A stretch of 64,000 bases of DNA, from contig JACSYO010001951.1 in NCBI GenBank assembly GCA_016806645.1, forward strand, positions 82,001 through 146,000, written 5' to 3'. How positions within the stretch are numbered: position 1 is the stretch's first letter; each line of letters begins with the position of its first letter. The translations under genes were made by a program, and so were the position numbers. Below are positions 47,478 to 59,487 of this stretch, one piece after another. The notes under the pieces were generated by a model, which was not told the origin of the DNA, searched no databases, and saw nothing but the letters and a program-made list of their open reading frames with translations. The DNA is from Ophiodon elongatus (Eukaryota; Chordata; Actinopteri; Perciformes; Hexagrammidae).

Positions 47478-49383
47478 TTCAATTCAATTCAATTAAATTT
47501 ATTTTTGTATAGCCCAAAATCACAAATTACAAATTTGCTTCAGAGGGCTTTACAATCTGTACACAACGACATCCTCTGTCCCAGAACCTCTCATCGACTC
47601 AGGAAAAACTCCCCCAAAAAAAACCTTTCAACAGGGAGAAAAATGGAAGAAACCTTCAGGAGAGCAACAAAGGAGGATCCCTCTCCCAGGATGGACAGAG
47701 TACGAAAATAGATGTCATATGTACAGAATGAACAGCATAACAGAGTTACAACACGTTCAATTCACATGACAGAAATGATTCATGTAATAATAGCAGTAGG
47801 TGTCGGGGAGGACCACAGCAGGACGTAGGACCAGGGTCCATAGAAACCTGCAAGGCGAGAAGGCACAAAGACTTCGGGGATGGAGCAGTTAGTAATGTGC
47901 ATTAATGGTGCATGAATTCATACAGAAGGTAAAATAGAGAAGAATGTGCGTCAGTAGGGTCACGGCAGGACCAGGGTCCAGATGCAACCACGATTCGTGG
48001 AAACCTGCGAGGCGAGAAAGCACAAAGACTCCGAGGGAAGAAGTAGAGTTAGTAATGTGCATTGATAGAACATGAATTCATACAGAAGGAGAGAGAGAAA
48101 AGGATAGAGGAGCTCAGTGTATCCTAAGTTGTCCCCCAGCAGTCTAGGCCTATAGCAGCATATCAAGGGGCTGGAAAGAATGGACCAGGGCAAACATGAG
48201 CCAGACCTAACTGTAAGCGCTATGAAAGAGGAAAGTCTTAAGTCTACTCTTAAATGTGGTCACTGTGTCTGCCCCCCGGACTGAAAGTGGAAGCTGGTTC
48301 CATAGAAGAGGAGCTTGATAACTGAAGGCTCTGGCTCCCATCCTACTTTTTAAGACTCTAGGAACCACAAGCAGCCCCGCATTCAGTGAGCGCAGCTCTC
48401 TAGTGGGGTAATATGGTACTATAAGCTCTCTAGTGGGGTAATATGGTACTATGAGATCCTTAAGATATGATGGTGCCTCACCAATTAAGGCTTTGTAGGT
48501 GAGGAGAAGGATTTTAAATTCGACTCTGGATTTTACAGGGAGCCAGTGAAGAGAAGCTAATACAGGAGTAATATGATCGCTTTTCTTAGTTTTTGTTAGT
48601 ACACGAGCTGCAGCATTCTGGATCAACTGGAGAGATTTAAGAGACTTATTAGAGCAGCCTGATAATAAGGCATTACAGTAGTCCAGTCTAGAAGTAACAA
48701 ATGCGTGAACTAATTTTTCTGCATCGCTTTGAGACAGGATGTGTCTAATTTTTTAAATGTTACGTAGGTGAAAAAAGGCAGTCTTTGAGATTTGTTTTAC
48801 GTGAGAGTTAAAGGACAAGTCCTGATCAAAGACAACTCCGAGATTCTTTACGGTGGTGCTGGATGCCAGGGCAATGCCATCAAGAGAAACCACATCATTA
48901 GATAGTTGATTCCGGAGGTGTTCTGGGCCTAGTGAAATAACTTCAGTTTTGTCTGAGTTTAACATCAGGAAGTTGCAGGTCATCCATGTTTTTATATCTT
49001 TGAGACATGCTTTAAGTTTAGCAAGCTGGTTGGTTTCGTCTGGCTTGATCGATAGATATAATTGAGTATCATCAGCATAACAATGAAAGTCTATGGAGTG
49101 TTTTCTGATAATATTGCCCAAAGGAAGCATATATAAGGTGAATAAGATTGGTCCAAGCACAGAACCTTGTGGAACTCCGTGACTGACGTTGGTGGTCATC
49201 GAGGTTTCATCGTTTACATATACAAATTGAGATCGATCTGATAAATAGGATTTAAACCAGCTTAGTGCGGTGCCTTTAATGCCAATCAAATGTTCTAATC
49301 TCTGTAATAGGATGTGATGGTCAATGGTGTCGAACGCAGCACTAAGGTCTAACAAACCAAGCACAGAGACAAGTCCTTTATCT

Positions 49384-49385
<2 letters not shown>
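47478..49385 (-). mobile_element. L2/CR1-type LINE, antisense, 5'-truncated
   Basis: On the - strand it reads from LLDLSAAFDTIDH through the intact GVPQGSVLGPILF and YADDTQLYLSI catalytic motifs to a TAA at about 48755. That stop is shared with the copy at 9547. After it comes the C-terminal region (48626-48207) with two 30-bp repeat units. The 3' UTR ends in the TTGAATTGAATTGAA tail at about 47480-47495. The 5' end is cut at 49385 beside a CT run. It retains the segment deleted from the + strand copy. Confidence 0.85.

Positions 49386-49428
<43 letters not shown>
49386..49428. repeat. CT microsatellite
   Basis: About 21 CT repeats directly at the truncated 5' edge of the antisense LINE. Confidence 0.9.
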
Positions 49429-49430
<2 letters not shown>

Positions 49431-50230
49431 AACCAACCACAGCTAAAGGCATGGAGTAGCGTCACCTGAGGAGCTATGTGTGGACATCCATTGCCACAGA
49501 ATCTAGAGTCACCGTAACCGTATCACTGTAAGTATTGTTTTACCACATATTCCAGAAAGAGTCATTTTTGTACCACCGCTGAATGCTCATTGCCTATAAC
49601 GGGGATTTTTTGAAGAGAAGTCTATATTATTTATTAGTGAATAAGGGCAGCTTGTTATGTCAAATGACTCAGAACATGCTGAATTCTGTGTCTTTACTAC
49701 GAGGATGCTGCTACAGGCCTGATTTTCTTTTTTTCTTTGCAATGATAGAAGAGATATGTTAACGTGAGGGTAACATTTCTATTTGTTAATAATATTGAAT
49801 TGATAAAAGATAATTGAAGTAAAACATGTTTTTAACATGATGCATCTTTACAAATATGCTGTGTTTTTACAAATAGCAGAAAGTCAGTGAGAAAAAATAT
49901 ATAATCTATATAAAAATGTTAATGAATCGATACTTGTCTTATAATCACATAATCAGCCCTCTGAATCGGAATCGAATCGTGAGGTGCCTAGAGAGTTTCA
50001 CCCCTAAGTATTACCCCCAAGGAAACAAAACTTGTGCCTTCAAATGTAATTCCTTTTCACTTCAATGCACTAGTTTAGCTAGTGAGCGTTAGCTACTTTC
50101 CTTAAAAAATGTTTTCATCAAGATAACTTGATATCTTAACCTTCATAGATATTAATTGATTGTTGTATCTCACTTTATTACAGCAACCTCTGACGGCAAA
50201 AGTGTGCTGTGTCTGCTATCCCATCGCAAG
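49429..50230. other. Intergenic DNA without a recognised gene
   Basis: AT-rich. A short coding-like stretch follows TTACAG at about 50183 and leads into the 43-bp repeats. No family recognised. Confidence 0.4.
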
Positions 50231-50516
50231 AGTGTCCTGGTCAACCTCACTGACTGCACCGTCCCACCTCAAGAGCGTCCTGGTCAACCTCACTGACTGC
50301 ACCGTCCCACCTCAAGAGCGTCCTGGTCAACCTCACTGACTGCACCGTCCCACCTCAAGAGTGTCCTGGTCAACCTCACTGACTGCACCGTCCCACCTCA
50401 AGAGTGTCCTGGTCAACCTCACTGACTGCACCGTGCCTCTTAAGAGTGTCTTGGTCAACCTCACTGACTGCACCGTCCCACCTCAAGAGCGTCCTGGTCA
50501 ACCTCACTGACCTGCC
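50231..50516 (+). repeat. 43-bp tandem repeat
   Basis: About seven units of TCCTGGTCAACCTCACTGAC + TGCACCGTCCCACCTCAAGAGCG. The fifth is degenerate (GCCTCTTAAGAGTGTCTTGG). The unit is not a multiple of three, so the array cannot code in one frame. Confidence 0.9.
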
Positions 50517-50782
50517 AGGCATAAAACAGTGAATGTTTCTGACTGAACAAGCGATTCCAATGTTAAAAAGCTTATGTGTGATGTTCTAGCTAAATTAGAT
50601 TTGCCTAGTTCCCATGTTTTTATTTTTTATGTGCAACCAGCTGCTAGTAAAGGTTGCTCTTTCCGTTGCTAGGTCAGTTGGAATGTTAGGTCGGTCAAAA
50701 AAATAGCTTCTACCAGCAGGGGTTAATACATGGTCGGTCTCAGCTTATCACATGCTTGTTTTAATATTTGTTTTGGTTTGGG

Positions 50783-50881
50783 ATGTGGAGGTGTAAGGAG
50801 TGTAGTGTATCTGGTAGGTATGAGCTACTAAAACATTTTAGACTACGGCACAGGCAGCGCTATCCATGTCCACACATAAAC
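50783..50881 (+). pseudogene. Zinc-finger exon, left half, interrupted by a transposon
   Basis: ATG at 50783 opens 33 codons: MWRCKECSVSGRYELLKHFR, then a second C2H2-type start ending CPHIN. A family of multicopy fish genes has this first exon and continues directly with FKTWNALHIHLSR. That continuation is found at 60373. Nothing between the halves codes for the missing few residues, so the exon is broken. Confidence 0.6.
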
Positions 50882-50884
50882 GAA

Positions 50885-51630
50885 CTAAGTCATAATAATG
50901 AGATAGTAAGTCAAAATAATGAGATAGTAAGTCGAAATAATGAGATAGTAAGTCATAATTATGACTTACTATCTCATTATTATGACTTACCATCTCATAA
51001 TTATGACTTACTATCTCATTATTATGACTTACTATCTCATAATTATGACTTACTATCTCATTATTATGAGATACTAGCTCATAATTATGACTTACTATCT
51101 CATAATTATGAGATAGAATCTCATAATTATGAGATAGTATCTCATTATTTCGACTTACTATCTCATAATTATGAGATACTATCATTATTATGAGATAGAA
51201 TCTCATAATTATGATATAGTATCTCATTATTTCGACTTACTATCTCATAATTATGAGATACTATCTCATAATTTCGATTTACTATCTCATAATTATGAGA
51301 TACTGACTGAGGGCGGAGCGTAACAAAGCAGAGCAGGGAAGCCATGGTGAAGAAACAGTGAACCAGGTGAAGTAAAGATAAGGTTTGAGTTAACAACAAC
51401 TACGCCTGTCACTGTAACCGCAATACAACCTTTGCAGGTAAAAGCCTCTGAGAGGAGGCTAACGGCTCAGAGGCTAACGGCTCAGAGGCTAACGGCTCAG
51501 AGGCTAACGGCTCAGAGGCTAATGGCCGTTCAACAACACGTAGAAAAGCCATATTTTCCGCTATTTTGACCGCAGTCTCTCGGTATGTTTTACGTAAACA
51601 CAGTGCGCTGGTTAAGCTAACAGCAACTCG
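50885..51630 (+). repeat. Left inverted arm of the transposon
   Basis: The outer part (50885-51303) is a chain of ~18-bp palindromic units built from TCATAATTATGAGATA and TAAGTCGAAATAATGAG. The middle is unique (CCATGGTGAAGAAACAGTG and so on). The inner part has five 15-bp units AGGCTAACGGCTCAG (about 51452-51525), then GGCCGTTCAACAACACGTAG to 51630. All of this recurs inverted at 59488-60089; unit counts in the palindromic part differ. Confidence 0.9.
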
Positions 51631-52562
51631 TTGTAAAATAAGCTAAAGCTGTCTGTATGTGGCCTCCCTGTTCAGCTTAGAGTTTGTAACAAAGGATAGA
51701 TTAAAAAATAAAACTCGACAGCAGCCCCTCCCCTCTACCTGCGGTCTGCGGTACCTGCACGCAGGTAAACGCTAAACGTAACTCAGTGTTTTAATGCCAG
51801 CGATTTGTTATTGTGTTGACATTTTAGACTTGTGTCCGGTAAGATATTACTACGTTTATATATAGACTTTCTGAGGTAAACATTACTGTTATGTTTAAAA
51901 TATTCTTCAGTTCTCATCCTGTTCTGCATTTATTCTTTTTAAATGAATATATGTTTAATATAAAGTGATTCCTTAGTTATGAAAAAGAGAGGTTTAGGAG
52001 TGGATGGTTAATGTTTGCAAATGTAGACTGAACTATCAGGAGCCATAAGAATAGCATCAGTTTTTTTCTTTATTGAAAGGTGAAAGTTATCCTGACAAAA
52101 CTACACTTGACTTGCTTCAGTAGGTCATAATACACTGTATGATTGCATTTTCAAATGTTGGCATGCACCAAGATTAAGATAGTAAAACCAAACTGTTATT
52201 GTTATAAAAATGTATGTGACCAAGACTTCACTGCAGTAACAGCAACAGTCTGTCCTGAAACTAGTTAGAGCGAGTGCCTTAGACCTCAAAACAATATTTA
52301 GCCTTTTATATAAGCTACATTTACAGTATACAACCTGTATGTTTCAATGCCTTTCAAATTAATATTAATATTAGCCATGGTGCATTGCAGAACACAGTAG
52401 TGGTGTCACAGATTTGAAAAAAACTTTACAAATGCAAAGTTACAATGCCATTTCACTTGCAAAATCATAGCTCATCTGTAGCCCAATACTCTTGTTGTGT
52501 ATGTGTGATGTATGTATGGTGATATCCTCCAAATAACTTGCCTTGTAATGCATGCTCACAGG

Positions 52563-54726
52563 ATGGATAATCTAAGTGACTTCTTGAGACAGAGAAATGT
52601 TCCTGAGGAAACAATAGAGACCCTGGAGCATGAGAAGGTATTTAACTGCAAAAGCAGAGTATTTGAGTCAAACAACTGTACTTTTCATAGACACTTTTTA
52701 TTGCTTCTAAATTATTGGTTCTGAAAATAAACATGAGCTTTCTTGTTTTGCTGTTTCATTAAACTGTAGATAACAAAATATCAAAAATGATTAGGTTATC
52801 TAATCAGGATTGCTCTTTTTAAACAATGTTTCCATGTTTAGATTGATGCCAGCACCATACAGCTGATGACAGATGAAGAATTAAAGACTTATTTGCCATC
52901 ATATGGTGATCGCCTAGCAGTGTTAGGATTTTGTAAGCGGAAGGAAAACAGCCACAACAACACTCGGAAATCAAAGCTTTTTGAGCGCCTAAAACAAAAA
53001 TTGGCCAAAAGAAAACCTTCTGATGGAGGAGGCAGCAGCACAAACCAAGGGGAGCACTCACAACCATCTCAGAAAAAAAATGCTCTGAAGACAATGAGAA
53101 AAATAGAAATAGGATGGATGCATTATGATAATGAAAAAGAGGTTTTCAAGCAAGTGAGAGCCAGACGAGGAGGTGGAACAAGAAAAGTCGATGTTTCAAA
53201 GGATGCTCAGAAAAGGGATTTGATTCAGGAAGCAATTGGCCTGTTCTTTCCAGAAAGGAGAAATAGTCTGGGGCCCTTAACAGATTTTGAGTTAGATCTC
53301 AAAGATTATCAAGAGGTGACGGTTGACAATGTAATTACAGTTGGACAACTGTACACTGACACAAAGCTCCTTCTTCTTAGGTTTTATTTGACCACACAGA
53401 AGAAAACAATGGACAGTCCACACAGTCACAGCGCAGGTTTGGCTCCATCTTTGGAGAGACAGGTGAGCTCTCATAATCCGTCTTCCACTTCTTCTCTCAG
53501 TGTTGCTACGGCGCCGCCATCTGCTACATTTCAAAAAGGTCAACCCTGAAGTGATACTTCTTGGAAGCACTACAGGTTATGACAATTTTGACTTTGCACT
53601 GTATTCCACACAGGGTGGGAGTGAGGATGTTTTTGAGAGCAGCAACGTGGTTTTTGTAGGAGACTTATCTGAAAATGAGCAACATAATTTGGATGATACG
53701 CTGCCTGTTTCACCACAAACCATGCCGTCCAGTGAGAGAGTGAAGAGAATCTTGGTTGTTCACAGAGGGCAGGTACTGCGAGAGCTCATGGCACATTTCT
53801 GTGATGATGGACTTCAAGATGCTGACATCAAAATCCAGCTTATTCTGCCAGATGGAACACCTGAGATGGGGTATGATGATGGAGGAGTTGTGAGAGATTG
53901 TCTCTCAGAATTCTGGAGTCAATTCTATGACCAATGCGCAATGGGAAATGCTCTTAAAGTGCCTTTTCTAAGGCATGATTTTGGACAGCAGCAGTGGGAG
54001 AGTGTTGGTCGAATCATTGCTTTTGGATGGGCGAGGGAGAAATATCTTCCTGTGAAGATCGCGCCTGTCATATTAGAGCAAGCTGCCTTTGGATATATGA
54101 AGAGCGATGTAGTGGAGAATTTCCTCAAATACATGCCTGAGTCTGAGCGTACAGTGTTTGAATCATGGAGATCTGATTTTAACAGCGTCGACCAATAAGG
54201 ATTAATTGAGATCCTCGATAACCACAGCTGCAGAAGGATGCCAACAGCCAGCAATGTCAACGAAATCCTCCAGGAGCTTGCCCACAAAAGGCTTGTTCAA
54301 GAGCCTGCCTACGTCATTGAACAATGGGCAAAAATACTCAGCACCGCCGGGCACAGCCTTCAGGACCTCACAACTGTATACGAAACCCTGCAACCAACTG
54401 TGAGAAAGGTTGTGAAGTCTCTCACCTTCCCAGAGACAATGAATGTCCAACAGAAGGACATTCAGAAGTACCTAACCACATATTTGAGGAATGCTGATAT
54501 GCATCATCTGGGTTTGTTCCTCAGGTTTTGCACAGGGTCAGATCTATTCCTGGGGAAAGAAATTATTATTGACTTTACTCAGATTCAAGGCTTTCAGAGA
54601 AGACCTGTGGCCCATACTTGTGGCTGTGTGCTGGAGCTGTCAGTCCATTATGACAGCTACCCCGACTTCAGCTCTGAGATGAACAAGGTGTTGGAGTCTA
54701 ATGTGTGGGTAATGGACATAATCTAA
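52563..54726 (+). pseudogene. SAM-HECT E3 ubiquitin-ligase-like gene
   Basis: Exon 52563-52637 (MDNLSDFLRQRNVPEET...) joins at GT/AG to an exon from 52842 and completes a SAM-like domain (to GFC). A basic Ser-rich linker and a conserved pre-HECT segment (EIGWMHYDNEK, ARRGGGTRKVDVSKD) follow. The HECT domain runs from about 53560 to the stop at 54726. Its catalytic cysteine lies in AHTCGCVLEL (codon 54619-54621) near the C-terminus, as expected. Similar proteins are annotated as G2E3-like and are multicopy in fish. Two lesions are visible: a one-base excess in the A-run 53533-53537, and TAA at 54196-54198 where a sense codon is expected, with homologous coding continuing in frame afterwards. 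An upstream exon is possible because CTCACAG precedes the ATG. Confidence 0.75.
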
Positions 54727-55101
54727 TCGAGTCCAGTGAGTATGTGTGTGTTTATGGTATTCACACACATTTCAATGCAAACTCTTGTTATTTCCTGTAT
54801 AATGTCAGTGACCAAGCGTTCTCATGTAAAACCATGCATAAGATTGAAATAGTTAAAAAGATAGCTCTAAAGACAAACTGTCATGTTCGTTGCCTAGATC
54901 ATTTGTTAAGTTTGTTTTTAGTTTGTTTTTGAGCTAAGCAATTGTGTGTAGAGGTATTATTACAAAAGTAACATTTTGGCTGGCATTAGTTAATGCCACT
55001 TAAGTTTAAGGCTTAATCCCATTGTGAAGGACATCTATGGCAGACTGACCATTGTAAGATTTTTTCAACTAATACATGCCTAAAATAAGTAGTGTAAATA
55101 T
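54727..55101. other. 3' flank of the HECT gene
   Basis: No coding signal. TG-rich near 54740 and AT-rich afterwards. Confidence 0.4.
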
Positions 55102-55479
55102 TGTGACGGCCCCTGCCTCTAACGCCGTTACTTGTCCCTGTGTCCCTGAATGTGCCACAGGAACGTGGGTGTGGCCAATCACGGGACGGGATGCCGAGCA
55201 CCTGGTCCTGGAGCCTGGGGAATAAAAGCCCTACTCCAGGATTGCTCTGTCTCTCTCTCCGGCTCATGACTTGGTTTGGTCTTCCTTAGTTTCCGCTGAC
55301 AACACCCCACACTTCATCATGCTCACGCATTCACATTTACATTACTGATGTTACTGATTGACACACTCCACACTTATAGTATTTTCTTTACTTGAGCATA
55401 ATAAACACCTTTAATTTACTGGTATCCGCTGTGTCCTTTGCGTATTTGTCATGGCCTCAGAGCCGGGTTGTGACAATAT
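55098..55479 (+). mobile_element. Solo LTR with 4-bp target duplication
   Basis: TGTGACGGCC (55102) to GGTTGTGACA (55475), flanked by ATAT on both sides. It has TG...CA ends, a TATA-like GGGGAATAAAAG (about 55218) and an AATAAA (about 55400) in the order expected of U3-R-U5. No internal retrotransposon sequence, so it is the product of LTR-LTR recombination. Confidence 0.75.
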
Positions 55480-57014
55480 CAAAAGTAGAATAATTAGCAA
55501 TTCTACAATTGCTCACTGTTCTTTTGCTGGAGAATGTAAATAATGTGTGATGAAAAGAGCACTACGGCACCAATCACTTGCTCACTGTATCTGTTCAACT
55601 CTCAGGGTTAGTCACTCAAAACATTTTGTCTAGGAATCTATTGGCTAAATCTTCAGACATATCCACACACCTATAGCATCATCATAATTTTCTCATTAGT
55701 GTATATAGTACATTTGTTCTTACAGTTTAGATAACAAATTATATTTTTTGTTATTTGCACATAAAGCGAAGATAGGAATATGTGGAAGAATCTTTACAAA
55801 AGAATCTTTGGCTGGTAGTCATTTTCTTTTAATGTCAACGTTTTGAAAAATGTACTATTGTACTGTTACAGTATATATGGTGCCAACTTTATGTAGCCAG
55901 TACTGTGTCATGTTCTTTTATTGACAACATTTTGAAAAATGTATTACTGTACTGTTACCATATGGTGCATACTTTTACAGATGCATCTATATGGACCTGG
56001 TTAGTTACACCTATGATGCTCTTTGTGTTCTTGGCGTTTTCAATTAAGACGCAGGAAGCAGCACTGAGTCTCAGGTGTTTAGTTTTAATCTGGTAAAATA
56101 TATAAAAAGTCACAAAATCATCAGCTGCTGGTGTGTCTGCTTGGCTCCCCGTCTCTGTCAGTTGGAAATAATTAGAACACGGGTGCACAAGCACACACAG
56201 GTAGCTATGCAGAACACATACATACCCCAGGTAGGCAATACAAACCCAACAGAACAAAAATAATAAACGGGAATGATTTGGTGAAATCCATAAACTGTCT
56301 CTACCTTAATCTGTTACATACAGGGCATGCGGAAGACGAGTACAACTTCACCGAGTACAACGATAGTACAATGCCTCACATTGTTACCTATTTAAGACCA
56401 GGATGCTACTAACACTAGCATGTAGATTTATAACAGCTGACCACCCACAATGATGGTGACTAACCAGCAAAAAAGATAAACTATAGGCCTATGTATTTAA
56501 TGAGTAATAGAATATCTATATCAGCTTGCCAAGCGCACTTCCACTCATGAACAGCTGACTAACGCTGTCCTTTTGCCCTGAGAAATTGTCCATCCTGCCT
56601 ATGAATGCACCTTTACTGTCTACACAATCAGCAACTCCATGGACAGAGGACAGGTCAGGTAATACAACTTTGGAAGAGCCTGCGGTGTAACTCATTCAGC
56701 ACCATGGACAGTGGCCTGCGCACAAGACACCGAAAGTGCGTTTAGAATGGAATCGCTGGTGTACTTTGATTTTATTTATTTAGTTAAATTTAATACCGCC
56801 GTTAGGCACATCTAGTCACATTTACAAATTAATTAATTTTAACATTTCTGCAGAATTCCGAAAAAAAGTATGAATGGAACAGCGTGCGCGTCCACGTGCA
56901 CTACACTGTCCGTAGTGCTGTCCATGGTGCTGATGCACGCTACATATTACACCTGACTTGACAGTTATATGGACATCATAGTAGCCTAGCTGACAGTTTC
57001 TCATAGCACATATT
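55480..57014. other. Transposon interior without a recognised gene
   Basis: AT-rich, with a duplicated phrase (GACAAC/GTCAACATTTTGAAAAATGTA with TACTGTACTGTTAC at about 55838-55870 and 55922-55960). No supported coding frame. Confidence 0.4.
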
Positions 57015-59384
57015 TCATTCCCCAAGCCCATCAGTAATCATTTGACGAAGTCTTAGATACAAGTCCGTAATTTCATACACATCATCAGACGTTGCCAGAT
57101 TGTGCTCAGCCATAAGTTCCATACATAACTGAAACACATCCTCATCACAAGGATAGTCTTTAAAACAACAGTCCTCTCGGCATATTCCTATTTTCATTTG
57201 ATCAGCTGACAAGAAATTCTGAGCCCCATACATGTTGGGAACCGCATACATTATGGAGGGGCGACCATTAGGAGCCCGAGGATTGTTTGTTGTTCTTATG
57301 CGATGGTCATTCCAGGCAGTTACAACTTCATCAAGCTCCTCCTATATATGGAGAGAAAGAGTGAAAATGTTTTTTAGAAAATAATTCAAGGTGTGTACCT
57401 TGGTTGTGGGGTAGTTCGTAACAGTGGAACACCTTGTATTTGACATTGATTAATGAATTGGTGACATATTTGGGAAAGTCAGAAACATTGCTATTTGTAG
57501 TCGACAAACAAGGCTTATAGGAGCTTGGACAAAAAGTGTTACAATCGTCCCCTGTCTCCCCTACATATGTGTTAATTGTCATGGTTTGGGGTTTTAGGTG
57601 TGACTTCCTGTCTTATTTTGAAAAGTTCCCTGTCTTGTGTTTCCCCGGGTCACTTCACTTCCTGTCCTTGTGATTGTCTAATTGAATCCTCCTGTGTCTG
57701 ATCACTTGCACCTGCACCTCCCTGTGTATTTAAAGCCTGTCTTGTGCCTGCTTGTCCGTTCGGCTGTTTTCGTTCCCTGTTTTCATCATAGGGTGCATCC
57801 CAAGTCTCTTAACTGCATCCCCGTTTCCCTCACTTGCGTCTTTTCCTTGCATCTTAGTCCCGCCCACCAGGGATACATGGAGAGACGCAAGGAAACCATG
57901 CAGGGAGAGAGGAAACGAGGAAATATGTTTTAAGAGACATGAGACGTCCTTTCCTCGAAAGCGTCATGTGAAGCGACGTCTGTTCCTGATGACGGAGGAT
58001 CAGCTGATCACATCTGGATCAGCTGTCAGACGGCTCTAACAGCTGGAGAGACTTTTAACGGAGTTCGTGTCTGAACACATGATCAGTCTCACGGACAGTT
58101 TTTAGCTCACATTCCAATAACAAGCCACTTAAAATATTAATAAAAATGATCGTATGATGTTTTCAGTTAATTTAATGGTGTTAAACTACTACTTATACTA
58201 ATAAAGACACCGTTATTACCACTAACAGAGTGGAGATGTTTTCTCTCTGTAGTCTGTTACCTGTTTAACAAACGGCCTTGAGTATTTCTACACAGTGTGT
58301 AGTATTTCTACACAGTGTGTAGTATTTCTACACAGTGTGTAGTATTTATACTGTGTTCTGTGTCCTGCTTATACGCGCACGGCCAATTTCTACCGGTTCC
58401 CATGTCTGTTTCGTCTGATTTTCTGATCCTGTGTCATTGGAATCATTAAACTACCTTTTTGCACTCAGCTACCCTGTCTCCCGAGTCTGCATTTGGGTCC
58501 TGCCTTCGTCGCTACGCCAAGCCTGACATTAATACTGTAATCAATAGGATTTTAGGATACTGTACCTGTATGGTATTTTGGAAGCAAAACTGGATCAGTG
58601 ATTTGTCAATGAAGTTGTCAACAAAATAGCCATCTGCTTTCAGCTGGTCGAAATGGTCCATCCAAAACTGGGCGCATTCACTTCTCAAGGTGTACCACCA
58701 ACGTTCAATCCTTTGATTGCCAGTACTTGGACCTAAAGTGACACACTCAGTACCATTCTCATCCTCAGTGTTGTGCAAAAACTTTTGCATTATTGCAAGG
58801 TGGGTATTCTCAGTACCGTGATCTAACCTGATTTTTTGCGGACATCCATTGTTTTCTGTCACAGCATCGATGAAGTAACCTGCGATAATACGAGGGTCAT
58901 TGTTGGTTTTGTATGCTTCTAGCCATATCATTTTTCTCGAGTAGCCATCAATGCAAACACTGATACATATTCCATAAGGCTTTAATTTGTCGTACTCATC
59001 TATATGCCATACATAGTTTGGTCCACGGCTGACATACATACGCCGTCTCAAACGGTTGCGGGCACGCATATCTCCCCCATTCCCGTCCATCAGTCGCATC
59101 AATTGGCGCACAGTTTCTCTGTCTGTAATTATCCCGGCCATCCAACATTTCTGGTGCATCCATCTGTAGCCATGCATTTTGCCAGACGTTTGTAGCTGTT
59201 GGTGAATGAAGGATGCTACCTCAGTTTCATCTGTCTTATTTCGTCTCCGCCAAAGTTGGTTCTTTTGTAGCTTTCTTTCCAGGGTCCGGAGGCTTAGTTT
59301 GGTATCATGTGATTTCTCCAAAACGACTAAGATTTCACGATTTGTGAATCCACGTCTAAAGTAGTCTTCAATGATGGTATCCAT
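57015..59384 (-). CDS. DDE integrase/transposase, two exons, intact
   Basis: Exon 1 runs 59384 to 58566 (273 codons). A GT donor follows (complement of 58564-58565). An AG acceptor at 57342-57343 leads to exon 2, 57341 to 57015, phase 0, for about 381 residues without any lesion. An N-terminal helix-turn-helix region (GFTNREILVVLEKSHDTKLS, then RTLERKL) precedes an rve integrase core. Catalytic candidates are Asp129 (YVWHIDEY), Asp188 (IRLDHGTEN) and Glu227 (GNQRIERWW). Exon 2 carries a conserved C-terminus (EELDEVVTAWNDHRIRTTNN and GRPSIMYAVPNMYGAQ). Proteins of this pattern are multicopy in fish and cnidarians and fit an IS3-like eukaryotic transposase. It should cut and join the ends of the surrounding 9.2-kb element. 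Confidence 0.8.
57572..58533 (+). mobile_element. Solo LTR in the integrase intron, 5-bp target duplication
   Basis: TGTCATGGTTTGGGG (57577) to AAGCCTGACA (58528), flanked by TTAAT at 57572-57576 and 58529-58533. TG...CA ends; TATA-like GTATTTAAAGCC (about 57726) and ATTAAA (about 58446). It contains a 20-bp tandem repeat TAGTATTTCTACACAGTGTG (about 58271-58345). It lies wholly within the intron and leaves both splice sites intact. Confidence 0.8.
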
Positions 59385-59487
59385 TTGGATCTGCTAAGCT
59401 TTCTCTCATCCACTTGCTTCTGTTGCTGTGGCGCATATGAGGAAACAACACACAGGTCTATGAAACGTTTCTCATTATTATGAGATG

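Noticed and set aside
50231..50516. 43-bp tandem repeat as a CRISPR-like array or coding repeat
   Set aside because: Units are directly adjacent without unique spacers, the unit is not a multiple of three, and the genome is eukaryotic.
53463..53500. An intron (GTGAGC...CTCAG) in the HECT gene
   Set aside because: The donor leaves phase 0, but the only nearby acceptor would place the HECT frame out of phase; a one-base slip in the A-run at 53533-53537 explains the frame change better.
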